The notes under the pieces were generated by a model, which saw nothing but the letters and a program-made list of their open reading frames with translations, was not told the origin of the DNA and searched no databases. Positions 23,256-33,617 of a stretch of DNA of 64,000 nt are shown piece after piece. The stretch is from Adiantum capillus-veneris (Eukaryota > Streptophyta > Polypodiopsida > Polypodiales > Pteridaceae): positions 106,967,141 to 107,031,140 of the forward strand of contig CM043942.1 in NCBI GenBank assembly GCA_014529385.2. The letters run 5' to 3'. A program made the translations under genes and the position numbers. Every line of letters starts with the position of its first letter. Within the stretch, counting starts at the first letter, position 1.

Positions 23256-24050
23256 ATTAGCTTTACAATAATGGCAACGCATCTTCTTTTTTTCCTTATC
23301 GCCAAAAATTCCAGAAGAATTGCTGCCAATAGAAGCATTCAGAATAGAATTTCTGCCACATAAAAGCCTGTTCAACTGCACGCTGCCTAGTCTTGTTTTT
23401 TTGGGAAAGTGACTCTTGCAGCAACAACAATGTGCGTAATGCATCAAACTTGACAACTTCAGGATTTCCTTGGGTCATAAGTCTCCAAGTACTAACAAAA
23501 GTTTGGTAAGAATCTGGTAAGGCATCAAGAACAGTCTCCACAAGGGAACTGTCTGAAATGACTTTACCTGCAGAAATAAGTTGCTCATTGATATCCTTGA
23601 CACCAACAAGGAAATTGTCCATATCATCTTCCTCATGCATAATCTTCGACTCCAGCTCTTTACGCAACAAAGCAATTTCAGCCTCGTTGCGATATGCATA
23701 AAGACCAGTCAAAACATCCCAAGCCTATTTTGCATATTTTGCTAAACGAATGTTAGGAACAATGGTGCACTTCGCAGACAATGAGCCTGCACATCCTTTA
23801 CATCCCAACAAGATTATTCTGCCATAGGCGAAACAACTTTAATAGTAGCAATTCTTGCAGCAAGACCTGCAACATCCTCAACATTGCTACATCCTCAGAA
23901 CCAGGACGTACATCAATGCCCTGCACAATATTCTAGACGCCCTTTGACACAAGAGCATGTTGCATCATATAAGCCCACATAGGGTAATTGTCCCCATCCA
24001 ATCTGTCCTCAGCAGCAGCAAGCATCTTCAACTATGTTGTTGTCAGCCAT
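23256..24050 (-). pseudogene. Copia gag, cut by the gypsy insertion
   Basis: A minus-strand ATG at 24048-24050 starts MADNNIVEDACCC, then a shift leads to a frame with LDGDNYPMWAYMMQHALVSK-like sequence typical of copia gag. The UBN2-type body is at 23296-23712 (MHEEDDMDNFLVGVKDINEQ, LPDSYQTFVSTWRLM). It ends at the first half of the zinc knuckle, MRCHYCKAN, exactly at the gypsy target site; the second half resumes at 17116 as NHLIKQC, together giving CX2CX4HX4C. Confidence 0.85.
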
Positions 24051-24335
24051 GGTAAATGTTGCACCTGATGTGAAAACTGCCCTAAAAGAGGAGAATGAAG
24101 CGTGATCAACACTTGCTATATAGCACAAATGGAAGAAGACTGTAAGGCACCTGTTATGCAAAATACGGCAGTGATAGAAATTTTGCACAAAATGACGAAA
24201 TAGCCCGTGTAGTACTGCTTGTAGTGGAAATGGAGGCCAAAATGAGCCAAAGCTTGCCAAAGCTCACTAAAATCGGAGAAAATGAGCAGGCGTGTGCTGG
24301 AGCTGCTGGCGACTAAGCCCGGGAGGACGCAACCT

Positions 24336-24349
24336 GCTCTCATACCAAT
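24336..24349 (-). other. Copia primer binding site, initiator-Met tRNA
   Basis: On the minus strand the bases after the 5' LTR read ATTGGTATGAGAGC, one mismatch from TGGTATCAGAGC, the complement of the plant initiator Met tRNA 3' end and the standard copia primer site. Confidence 0.9.
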
Positions 24350-24578
24350 TGTTGGAATTAGGGTTGCAAGGAAACACACATACCTTGGAGAAGACGAAGG
24401 AAGCTCAAGGCACACAATAGAGAGTGTTTTACTTAGTGTGCATGGAAAGATGGATATCCCTAGAGTGATGGGCGTAAATACAATCCACAGGGGAAAAAAC
24501 CTCCTAAAGAGGAAAAAAATACCTCGGCGGTCCTAGTGTGTTCACACACATCACCACCACATGCTTATATTGGTAACA
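24350..24578 (-). repeat. Copia 5' LTR
   Basis: Runs from TGTTGGAATTAGGG to GGTAACA. It is followed on the right by ATGGA, the target repeat whose left partner is found at 63177-63181. Confidence 0.9.
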
Positions 24579-26494
24579 ATGGATGCAATAACTATACCTA
24601 CACTTCCTCTTGTATACTCTTCATGACCATATCTTGATCAAGATCAATAAGAAGCAATTTGGACTCTATTGTTTTTTTTGTTGTGCAAGATAAATTGCTT
24701 CTTGTTTTTACTATTTTGTACATAAAAAGGTATAATAGAGTACATTCCAATCTCTAAATGATATCTAAGGAATAAACCTTGGTAGGATTCCCACCATGCA
24801 CATGAAGTTTAGAGTGGTATAGTTGCAAAAAAAAAAGCCAAAAACAGGATCCGTTTTTTCACAAAGTTTAGGTTCAAAAATGTTGTGCAAGAGTAAGCTT
24901 AATGGTGAGATCCATATTCCAAAAAACATGTCTGATTTTTTTCAGCTCATAAGGCAATTTTGTGGATATATAACACCTAGAAATTCATTTTCATACTCTT
25001 CAAATAGTTAAAGCAAAATGGTTACTTAACAGGACACAAAAGTGTTTAAGGACATAAAAGTGTCATGTTACCAGTCTAGTGTTAATTGGGTTTGTTGTAT
25101 ACTATGTCTGTTTAATTGAGTTTTTTGTATAATACACCTAATTAAAGTGTATTATACGTATGTCGTGAAAGTGAGAAAGCAAACAATCAATGCAGCAAGC
25201 TCTCGAGGAGGAACTAGCTATCCCATTGGCATCTCAATACCACGTGATGCTCTATACTTGGGGGATTCACTAATGGTACTAGGGAGACATCACCTACGTG
25301 CACCAAAATTACCCTTCTAACCCCTATATACCGAACTCTCCTTAGTGTAATTTTATATTTCTTGCCTTAGAAAACCCCCTATTGTACGTGCACTTGCTAC
25401 CGTATGATGACCATAAATGAATACCTTGGGTTTCTACCACTACTTTCTGCATTGTCAAAGCTACTAGGAGTATCATTATGTATACTTTCTTCACCATATG
25501 GTGCATGGATAGCCACTTATGGTTGATCAAAAAGAGGTGGCATAACACCTTGAAGCAAAACCGTTGCTTGGGATTCTTGTGCACTTTCTTCTCATTAACC
25601 ATCAAGTGCATGAGGAGTAGCAAGTTCTCTCCTTATGCCATGTTTATCATTATCACAAAAATGTGTACAGGCATCCAATCTTTCCAACATGTATGATCAT
25701 CTCTCTTTTATGTATATGGATGACCAAAGAGTTATTTTTATAGCTATATACAGCAAAACACTTAAATTTTTTTCATATTCTAATGCATACCTAATTTCTA
25801 TGGTAGCTATATGTAGCAAAACACTTTAATTTTTTATGATCGTTTATAATCATAAAGAATATCTTTATTCACTCATAAGAATTCACAAGTCTTAAAGAAT
25901 CCAAACACACTTGCAATCTCAGGACATTAATGATAAACACCGATATAATTAAGTTGAAGTAAGCATGACTTATCTTTGATCTTCATAATGGCCATAGACA
26001 TGATTGATGCAGACCCAAGAGCGTAGCCCATGCTTTGATCCACTAATACAAATGGAGGTGAAACGTGCCTAAAAAATCAACAAAATAGAAAATCAGCAGA
26101 TCAACATACACGATGAATCACACATGCACACAACCAAGAGTGGTACGCGATCTAAGAGAGAAATACAACAAAAGAGAGCATGAGAGAACGTCTGTGCGGA
26201 CCTCCTAGAGTGAAGTGCTACATAGGCACAAAGAGGTGAAAGGTGAAGAGAGGAGATGAGAAAAATACATAGCATTGGGTGCAATCTTCCCTCATGAAAA
26301 AGTGAGCATTTGTCTCTTTCACATATTTATTTATAGAATTCTCAATGCTCAAAATGATTACAAACACTCGGGGCGAACAACATAAAATGAACATTGCTCA
26401 TAAGGAGCTCAAATTCCCATAAACTTGATATCCCTTCACATAGTCCATAAACCACCTATCCAATGTAATAAATTAATGTTTATCAATTTCCATT
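24579..26494. other. Old repeat remnants, no intact gene
   Basis: AT-rich with no convincing ORF. 25190-25660 is one copy of a repeat found again at 26495-26945. On the minus strand 25342-25623 and nearby frames vaguely resemble the Ser/Asn-rich linker between copia integrase and RT, but no catalytic motif is present. An inverted, shorter match to 25270-25330 occurs at 30310-30372 ('acgtaggtgacacctccct'). Confidence 0.45.
25190..25660. repeat. Repeat copy without insertion (paralogue of 26495-26945)
   Basis: Shares 'aactagctatcccattggca', 'ttcactaatggtactagg' and 'ttcttgtgcactttct' with the downstream copy. Where the second copy is interrupted by an LTR element, this one reads straight through ('tctctccttatgccatgt'). 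Confidence 0.8.
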
Positions 26495-26945
26495 ACAATC
26501 AATGCAACAAGCTCTACATGAGGAACTAGCTATCCCATTGGCATCTCAACACCACTTGATGCTGTATCCTCGGTGGGGGATTCACTAATGGTACTAAGGA
26601 GACATCACTTACATGCAACAAAACTACCTTTTTTACCCCTATGTGCTCTATATTTCTTGCCTTAGAAAAAACCCCTACTGTACATGTACTTCCTACCACA
26701 CAATAACCATAAATGAATCCTCAGGATTCTACCATTACTATTTTTCATAGATAGAGCTACTAGGAGCATCATTATTTATTCTTTCTTCAGCATGTGGTGC
26801 ATGGATAGCCTCTTATGTTTGATCAGAAGGAGGTGGCATGACATCTTGAAGCATAATCCTCCTTGCCTCAACATCTTAGGTAGGATTCTTGTGCACTTTC
26901 TCCTCATTACCTATCAAGTATATAAGGAGGAGTAAGCTCTCTCCT
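26495..26945. repeat. Repeat copy interrupted by the 2.8-kb LTR element
   Basis: Matches 25190-25660 up to 'aagctctctcct', then stops at the LTR start. The match resumes for a short stretch after 29711 ('tatgccatgtgtatcat'). Confidence 0.8.
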
Positions 26946-27080
26946 TGTCAGGACAAGGGTCACTCTGGAGGTCAAGGACCGGGCCAAGGGCCGGCTGCTA
27001 ATGGTGACGAGATCCTAGGGGCAAGACCTATAAAGGGCGGTTGGGCGGAGGATCGAAAAAGGAAGTCCCAAAGCTTTACA
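26946..27080 (+). repeat. 5' LTR of the small element
   Basis: 135 bp, about 93% identical by eye to 29572-29706. It is GC-rich and contains 'acctataaagggcggttg', a TATAAAG box near 27028-27034. Confidence 0.85.
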
Positions 27081-27081
27081 C

Positions 27082-27094
27082 TGGTATCAGAGCC
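27082..27094 (+). other. Primer binding site, initiator-Met tRNA
   Basis: TGGTATCAGAGCC, exact match to the standard plant retrotransposon primer site, one base inside the LTR. Confidence 0.92.
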
Positions 27095-29571
27095 ATAAGT
27101 TTTGGGGACCAGGGTGTGGTGCTCATGAGATTTTGGCATGCTTTTGCATGTTCATGCAAAAGAGGAGGGCCGAAGATACCCCGCAGGTGGGCGTGGCTGC
27201 TTAGCAGGCGAGGGGAGGCAGCGTGAGGATCGTGGGCAAGCACCCTTAGTCGGGGAGGGGATCTACGTCATGCAAGAGTAACATCATCGGGGTTGCAAGG
27301 ACCAGGGGAGAAAATCCCTCTACGTCGCCATCTCCAACAGGGGCAAGCCCCGTGCGGTATCGCGCTCTCTCTCTTCTGCGATATGTTGCTGCTGCGCCAT
27401 CGCCCAGGCGGCTTTCTTTTCACAGAGCGGGCACCCAAGGCCAAGGGCCTTAGGTTTTTTTTTAATGGGATAAGGACAGTTTCCCCTTACACAGTCCTCA
27501 CAGAGGCATTGTGGTGACTACGGGGAATACGGAGATACATTATTTTCTGAGATTACATAAAAATTTGTTGGAAAAGAATTCAACTTGAGGATTTCGATGA
27601 CCGTCTGAATCTTGTACCTTCGAACCATATTCGACGTGGTTATATTGGACAACATAACTAATCATTAGCGACGCGTTTATTGAAAAGCTTATGTGCTCAT
27701 CGCCTATAAGTGAGTTTGACGCGCTTTCACAATCCAAAAAGCCTCAGCAAAAGGCATACTAGGAGTGCTCCAAGGAAGCCAAACCAATCCAGAACACACA
27801 CAGACATTATCAAATGGGAAAGACTTCATCAGATGATATTGTTTCCACCTGCATGCATCGATATCAAAGGGTCAGAGGAGATACCATTGACTATATTGTC
27901 TTCATGGATTTACCAACAAGACTTCAAGTACTCATGTTTCATGCTCCTAATGGTTATGCAATCACATAAATTTTGTTGAGGTTTGGACATTCCAACTTAG
28001 GCACAGATTTTCGCCCAAGGGGTTGGTTGGAATTTATCAAGCATGGCTTGATTTCCATTACAACAAGGTTGTTACTAGCTTGGAAAATTTTATTTCTTTG
28101 TATGGATTGACACGCATGCTTGATTATTTATTTTTTTACTTGCATGAACATATGGATTCTGCATATATAATTTGATGGCACACCATTTCAGACAAGCACG
28201 GTTGTGTTAACACAAGCACAACTTGTGTTAAGTTATAGCAAGGCTTGTCAACATTACCAAAAGCATGATATTTTTGTTTTTGAAAACACGGTGTCCAACA
28301 ACCAATCACAATCAAGCAAGGCTTGAGTGAGTCTTTCTCTCGTTTCCATGCCAGGCTTCTTGCCTAGCAATGGTTAGAGTGCTCATGCTTGCAAATCTCA
28401 TGACGATTGGCCTTGATAAAAGCGACACAGGTACTCAGCAAGGCTGACCCTTTTCTGCAATGCCACGATGCTATGAAGCACAATGTAGAGCTTGGATTCT
28501 CGGCAAGCTGTTTTTTTACCATGATGCACTGAGACATGGATATGATACACCTATTGTCGGCTTGCATGCTCGGACGAGTTTTTCAAGACATCACTAGAGC
28601 ACGGCTTCGTCTCCATAATCAAGCCAAACCGGTACGAGGTACATACTTTGCAAGGAATTTTTATTTTTATGTTTTGCTTTTCAATACATTGTACAATTCG
28701 ACAAGGTCGATTACTTGTGACTGCTCGACAAGGTCGACTTTCTTTGACTAGGACATTTGTCTATGAGAAAGAGTATCTGTAGCTCTGAGGCATGGTAGCA
28801 TCCAAAGTGGGTCTACTGAAAAGTATCATGCAAAGACAAGACTTCCATGTTTGGCCTATGCTATGACCATACAAACTTGGGAGGGACTTGACAATATGAA
28901 TGTCATTGTTGATTCCTCAACAATAATTGTGCTCCCCCTTTACCAATCATCTGGGAAGACTATCTGTAAACCATGGGGGAAACACACCTCAGTACTGTCA
29001 GTTATCCAAGGGGATAGGCAGATTACAAATTGTAATCATGTGCTAAAGAATATGCAATACATTAGCACATAACAATACATTCGGTAAGCATTTATTTCTC
29101 TAATGGAAGTTTGCTTAGCTTAAGTTAAAACATGTTTGTGACTAGCATTGGTCTCTTCATGTATAAGTGAGGTTCTCAACCTTGAACACTAGTTCTAGTG
29201 GGGTTGTTTACTGATAAAATTTGAGAACAAGTCAAGGACTTAAAGTTGGCAGATGAGTTATGTCAAAAATTTCCTTCCATGGGAACTAAGCAGATGTGCT
29301 ATTTCGGGTACATTTTGGTCGTGATAACTCGTTTAGCATGCTCACGTGCGTTCTAAATGGAGTCTAAACACTATGATTGGATAGGAACCGGTAACACAAG
29401 ACGGTTGCAAATGGACAACAATGTGAAAAATCAAGATGTTATTCTTGGTTTCATTGAACCTCCTATTGAACCATGTTCCGGTGGATCCATGAAGGATCCC
29501 TCTGGGAAATACATTAGTGTACCATCACTCTTGTTTTCGAGGACGAAAATGCTTCTCCAAGGGGGGAGTAA
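27095..29571 (+). other. Interior of the small element, no recognised gene
   Basis: The first 350 bp are GC-rich and unlike their surroundings. Short plus-strand frames at 27710-27979, 28536-28751, 28851-29072 and 29357-29571 show no zinc knuckle or enzyme motif. The last one runs into the polypurine tract (KYISVPSLLFSRTKMLLQGG), the position where a pol C-terminus would lie in a parent element, so the interior may be a heavily deleted gypsy-type pol; that is inference. Confidence 0.45.
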
Positions 29572-29706
29572 TGTTAGGACAAGGGTCACTCTGGAGGTCA
29601 AGGACCGGGCCAAGGGCCGGCTGTTAATGGAGACGGGATCCTAGGGGCAAAGCCTATAAAGGGCGGTTGGGCGGAGGATCGAAGAAGGCAGTCCCAGAGC
29701 TTTACA
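29572..29706 (+). repeat. 3' LTR of the small element
   Basis: Pairs with 26946-27080; preceded by a purine-rich tract at 29558-29568. Confidence 0.85.
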
Positions 29707-30715
29707 CTGCTTATGCCATGTGTATCATAAAAATGGTTGTAGTCATTGGAGATCTACTCTCCACCAAATTATCAGTTCGTATGCACTTAATCATCATGTC
29801 TCACCAATGTTGTGCAAATGAAATCCATCTCTCTAAGGCATCATCCTTTAATTTTTCATTAAAAGATGTGTTTAAACCTTACAATTTGCATCATCTGGAA
29901 AAGTGGTAAAACATGCATCACCAAGTGGCAAGCATGCAGACTACCAACATAAAGATAAAACAAATCTAGAGAAAAAATTAAGCGGAGGGACAACAATTGT
30001 AGGGGTCCAACATGAGAAGAGAGGAGATGCGTGGGTAGCCAGAGTTTGAGGAGGATGAGGAGAACTCCCCCTTTTGAGAACAGACCCTGGTCCGTGAGCA
30101 AGCAGAGGGTGAGGCGCCTTTGAGGAAGGGATTCCATCTTGTGAGCAAGAGCGACAGAGGTAGTCTTGTTGGACTGTAGATGTCTATGATGACAAGGCCT
30201 TGTGCATGAGGTGCTCTTATCCCAAGGTAGTCACCAAGGTTTACCAGATGGTGTCACGTAAGTGTACAGTGGGGTGTTTTTATAAGGCAAAAAAGTTGGA
30301 TTTTACAGAGGGTCCCATATATAGGGGTAAAAAATTAGGTATACGTAGGTGACACCTCCCTAGTACTAATATTGAATTCCTTTCGGCTCTTGTGTTAGTT
30401 TGATTTGCTCGCTTTGAACCACATAGCTAACATATTGTAGCTAAGGTTGAAGGGTGTCGATTGTTATGTTTTGAAGGGAGAGGGTATTTCTATGTGGAGC
30501 TTGTGGAGCTTTGAAAAAAATATGATGGTGTGTTAACTAAGTAAGTATTTTCTTCCATCCTCATCTTGGCAGGCAAATTAATGTGCTAGGCTTAATACAA
30601 GTCTAGAAGGTCAGAAGGTGGGCGAAAGGGAAGTCGTTATTACCAAAAGCACATGTGCATTTTGCTGGTTGTTGCCAGGTCCAGGTCAAAAAAGGTGAAG
30701 AAGTCGCGGCTGGAT
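29707..30715. other. Old repeat remnants upstream of the dirigent gene
   Basis: No open frame with coding character. 30310-30372 is an inverted partial match to 25270-25330. The last 100 bp before the promoter show no recognised element. Confidence 0.4.
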
Positions 30716-30720
30716 AAAGG

Positions 30721-30728
30721 ATATAAAG
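30721..30728 (+). promoter_or_regulatory. Candidate TATA box of the dirigent gene
   Basis: ATATAAAG lies 185 bp before the start codon in a GC-balanced region. An (AC)n microsatellite (30801-30824) and a 43-bp tandem duplication lie between it and the ATG, so the leader would be long and partly repetitive. Confidence 0.45.
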
Positions 30729-30824
30729 AGTGGCGAACAGCACCAACGACGTCAAATCTTCCCTTCTCTTCGATTCATCTTGTTCCCACTCTCTCTCCAC
30801 CCACACACACACACACACACACAC

Positions 30825-30910
30825 AGCTAACAATAGCAATATTAATAAGGCGCTCATCTGCGTGCGAAGCTAACAATAGCAATATTAATAAGGCGCTCAT
30901 CTGCGTGCGG
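30825..30910 (+). repeat. Perfect 43-bp tandem duplication in the dirigent 5' leader
   Basis: 'agctaacaatagcaatatta' followed by 'ataaggcgctcatctgcgtg' occurs at 30825 and again at 30868 with no difference I can see until the last bases before the ATG. The identity implies a recent duplication. Confidence 0.9.
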
Positions 30911-30912
30911 AT

Positions 30913-31449
30913 ATGGCGTCATCGAAGGGGGGCGCTCTAATAAGAACAGCAGTCATGATAATGATGATGATGATGGTGCAAATGCCTGCAGCAGCTGGGG
31001 CGGCGAGAGTACCTGACTGGAGCATCATGCCAACGTCGCTGGAATACTACGTGCACGTGGGCTTCGGGCTACCTGACCTAGGCACCCTCATTACTCCTAT
31101 CGACTCCTCCGGCTCCACTGGTACCTTCGGCCAAACGCAACTCTTTGCCTTCAACGTCACCGAGAGTGCCGACCCCTCCTCCCTCCTACTAGGCTCCATG
31201 CGCGGCTACACTGTCCAGGCCAGCTCCACCGCCGACTTCCATGGCGTGGAAGTGGAGGTCCTCTCTTACGCTGACGGCTCCCTCAATGGTACCCTCAGCC
31301 TCCAAGGCCTTATCAATGCGGGCACTAACGAGATCGCCATTGTCGGTGGCACCGGCGACTTCCGCGGTGCTCGTGGCTATGGCATTATCACCTTCCTGAA
31401 CTCCACTGCTACCGTGGCCTTCTACCAACACCAGCTCTTCTTCCTCTAG
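30913..31449 (+). CDS. Dirigent protein
   Basis: An uninterrupted 178-codon single-exon ORF. Residues 1 to about 29 form a secretion signal: a short charged start, a hydrophobic run with five Met in a row, and a small-residue cleavage region (MPAAAGAA). The dirigent beta-barrel follows: YYVHVGFGLPD, then FGQTQLFAFNVTESADPSS, LLGSMRGY, SLNGTLSLQG and the hallmark GGTGDFRGARGYGII. N-glycosylation sequons are at FNVT and LNGT. Dirigent proteins act in the cell wall, guiding stereoselective coupling of phenoxy radicals in lignan or related synthesis, usually without catalysing oxidation themselves. Length matches the family (about 180 residues). It is GC-rich against AT-rich flanks and is the only gene here without visible damage. 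The subfamily and substrate cannot be told from the sequence. Confidence 0.93.
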   Translation: MASSKGGALIRTAVMIMMMMMVQMPAAAGAARVPDWSIMPTSLEYYVHVGFGLPDLGTLITPIDSSGSTGTFGQTQLFAFNVTESADPSSLLLGSMRGYTVQASSTADFHGVEVEVLSYADGSLNGTLSLQGLINAGTNEIAIVGGTGDFRGARGYGIITFLNSTATVAFYQHQLFFL

Positions 31450-31935
31450 CTAGAAGCTTAATATTAATGGCTTTGACGTTACTCGTATTAGCCCTCTTGG
31501 CCTCACCATCCATCGGGGCCTCCCTCCTCTTCTTCCCACAAGCTCTAGCTTATTTCAATATCATGATGACATTCATTCCTCTATATATAGCTTCCCTGTG
31601 TATATTCTTACGCAAAAAACAATATTTGCAAACCACACAATTGTGGGCAACTTTATATTTATATTTTTGCTGCAAGTCATGCTTCTTGTTGTAATGTCTG
31701 GAAATTCTAACCAAATGCAAGGTGGTTCATGCAAAGCTAATATAATTCCTACTCCAAAACAAAATTAATAGATGACACGTTAGCTCTAGGTGTGGTTGGC
31801 ACACAATTTACAAAGCCTAATCAAAGAAAAACATGCTATCAACAACAATTCCATCATATTGACGCTGCGCGCACAAATGGATCAACTCCTCTCCACCCTA
31901 TAATGTTTCCTTTTTGTTTGCATTATGATTATCCT
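31450..31935 (+). other. 3' flank of the dirigent gene
   Basis: An open frame at 31467-31694 begins with a hydrophobic leader-like stretch but has no domain and ends in low-complexity codons; it most likely lies in 3' untranslated DNA. No clear AATAAA directly follows the stop. Confidence 0.4.
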
Positions 31936-31939
31936 GCAA

Positions 31940-33185
31940 ACAATGCATCTAACTACAAAGGTGCAGGGGCATGCAATCTGAAAAAGCATCCTGAGCTTAC
32001 GTGGGTTCAATGTACTGCCCACACTTTGAATTTCTTCTCGAGGACTTTGAAAAAGTATCATTAGTGAGATCAAGTTTAGTAGAAAGCATGCTTTTTACTT
32101 ATGGGGTGAAAGCATGTTATCCTGTCATGCTTTTTCATGTCCCGGACAATGCTAACTAGCACAATTTTGACATATGCTAACCCGTACAATAACTTGAGCT
32201 ACATCTCCAAGATCTATGACATATGATATGTCAATAGAAAGCACTTGAAACAAGGAATCCAAATGTACAACCTCCGACAAATTTTGATGTTATTTGTAAA
32301 AAATTTACCGGACGCCCAACTTTTTGAAGATGTGCTAACTTGAAACTGCTAACTAGCACAAAAAGCGCGACAGGTTAACATGCTTTCACCCTATGCTCAC
32401 TTTAAAACAGCCTTTGTGAAACAATCACAGATAGAAGATGGCGTATTTGGATTGCGGCAGGTATCCCTGATATGAGCCAATAGCCACCAAGTGCGTTCAG
32501 CTTGTGATTCTTCAGTATTCCAAAGAAATATCAATTTTTTTGTCATTGTTATATAGCCTTTGATGCATCTAGTACACTTGGTTGATAAAGATGCATTCAT
32601 ATTTGGACGGGTCTTTTGGTACATGCATGAGGTTGTTTGCAAGCTGAAGGAGAGTACGTCCTTTGCAACACGAGTGAAAAATATGATGGTCTCTTTTGCT
32701 GAGAAATGTTGGGATCAAGTATGTACCTATTTACATGGGGCATGCTAAATGCACAATCAATCTACTAATGATGAGTTCATCAATTTCTTTAATAAAGTGT
32801 GTACACAGTTATACAGTTATACAAATGGCAAGGTATCTTATACGCAAAAGATAGCTTACACCAATAGAGAAGGAATGTTCGGGGATCCATGACCCATAGA
32901 TGCAATCAAGACATTGAGTACAACTGTTTGGTGGAAGGCGTGGAGAAAGTGGAGCTATAGCGCATGTCTATTCAAGTCTTGTCATTGGCCACCTCTATTG
33001 AAATCTATAAGTAAAATTGATCACTGTGAGCCAATAGGGATAGCTACACGAGCTACAAAGCAAAGCTTTGGATGTTTTTGGACCCACGAATCAATTGAAT
33101 GTGAAACCCACTATAATGATGAAATTGAGTGGGATTAGGAAGATATGGACCCAAACTATTTAGAGGTGGAGGACGCGGATGATAT
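31940..33185 (+). pseudogene. hAT-like transposase remnant
   Basis: Pieces in plus-strand order resemble hAT/DUF659 transposases: 'HPELTWVQCTAHTLNFFSR' near 31988-32045 (family: W-x-x-C-x-x-H-x-L-x-L), 'FWYMHEVVCKLKESTSFATR' near 32610, and TTVWWKAW near 32918 with MSIQVLSLATSI in a shifted frame, matching the C-terminal dimerisation region pattern W-W...L-x-x-L-A-x-x-x-L-S. An acidic tail (DPNYLEVEDADDM) follows. Multiple stops and shifts interrupt it. I saw no terminal inverted repeats. The assignment rests on spaced patterns only. Confidence 0.4.
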
Positions 33186-33360
33186 GGTGCCTGTGATTGA
33201 CTCTCTAGATGATGTAATAGCACTCCATTTTTTCTCATGCCTAACAATTTTGTATATGATGATTCAATGACCATGACTATATTTGTAATGATTGCATAGC
33301 TATTTGTGGATGATAAATACAACATATCTTTAATCAAGTAAAGCCTTTGGCTATCAGACA

Positions 33361-33362
<2 letters not shown>

Positions 33363-33392
<30 letters not shown>
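33363..33392. repeat. (CT)n microsatellite
   Basis: Fifteen CT units; the minus-strand ORF over it is an artefact. Confidence 0.95.
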
Positions 33393-33396
<4 letters not shown>

Positions 33397-33617
33397 AGTA
33401 ATTTTATTAATTTGGTTATAACAAAAGTGCGAGATTTTACAAAAAGGGTAGCTACCTAAAGATGGGCTTTGCATGAGAAGATCTAGCTTAGATCTTGGGT
33501 GTAATCTCCCATGATTTATGATAGGCAAAACTCATATGTTCTCATGGACTCACTTGCCCTTGCTTCCAATATATCCTCTTCCAAGGGACCAAATTTTACC
33601 TTATATCTTAATAGTGT

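Larger units (their letters stand above)
13834..24578 (-). mobile_element. Ty1/copia retrotransposon, split by a nested gypsy element
   Basis: Direct LTRs of about 226-229 bp (13834-14059 and 24350-24578) start TGT and end ACA. Reading leftward on the minus strand the order is 5' LTR, initiator-Met primer site, gag, protease, integrase, reverse transcriptase, RNase H, 3' LTR, which is the copia order (integrase before RT). Without the nested 6.1-kb gypsy and one target repeat the element is about 4.6 kb, normal for copia. Coding is interrupted by many shifts and stops, so this copy is dead. The right flank is ATGGA; the matching left flank is missing here but present at the second copy (63177-63181). 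Confidence 0.9.
26946..29706 (+). mobile_element. Small non-autonomous LTR retrotransposon
   Basis: Two 135-bp direct LTRs (26946-27080, TGTCAGGACAAGGG; 29572-29706, TGTTAGGACAAGGG) end in CTTTACA. One base after the first lies TGGTATCAGAGCC, a perfect initiator-Met primer site, and before the second lies the polypurine stretch AAGGGGGGAGTAA. Target repeats are CTCCT (26941-26945) and CTGCT (29707-29711), one mismatch. The 2.5-kb interior has no recognisable protease, RT or integrase, so it would be mobilised in trans. It is larger than typical TRIMs and smaller than typical LARDs. Confidence 0.85.

Noticed and set aside
31467-31694. Possible small secreted protein downstream of the dirigent gene
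   Set aside because: Hydrophobic start only; the rest is low complexity and it sits where the 3' untranslated region is expected.
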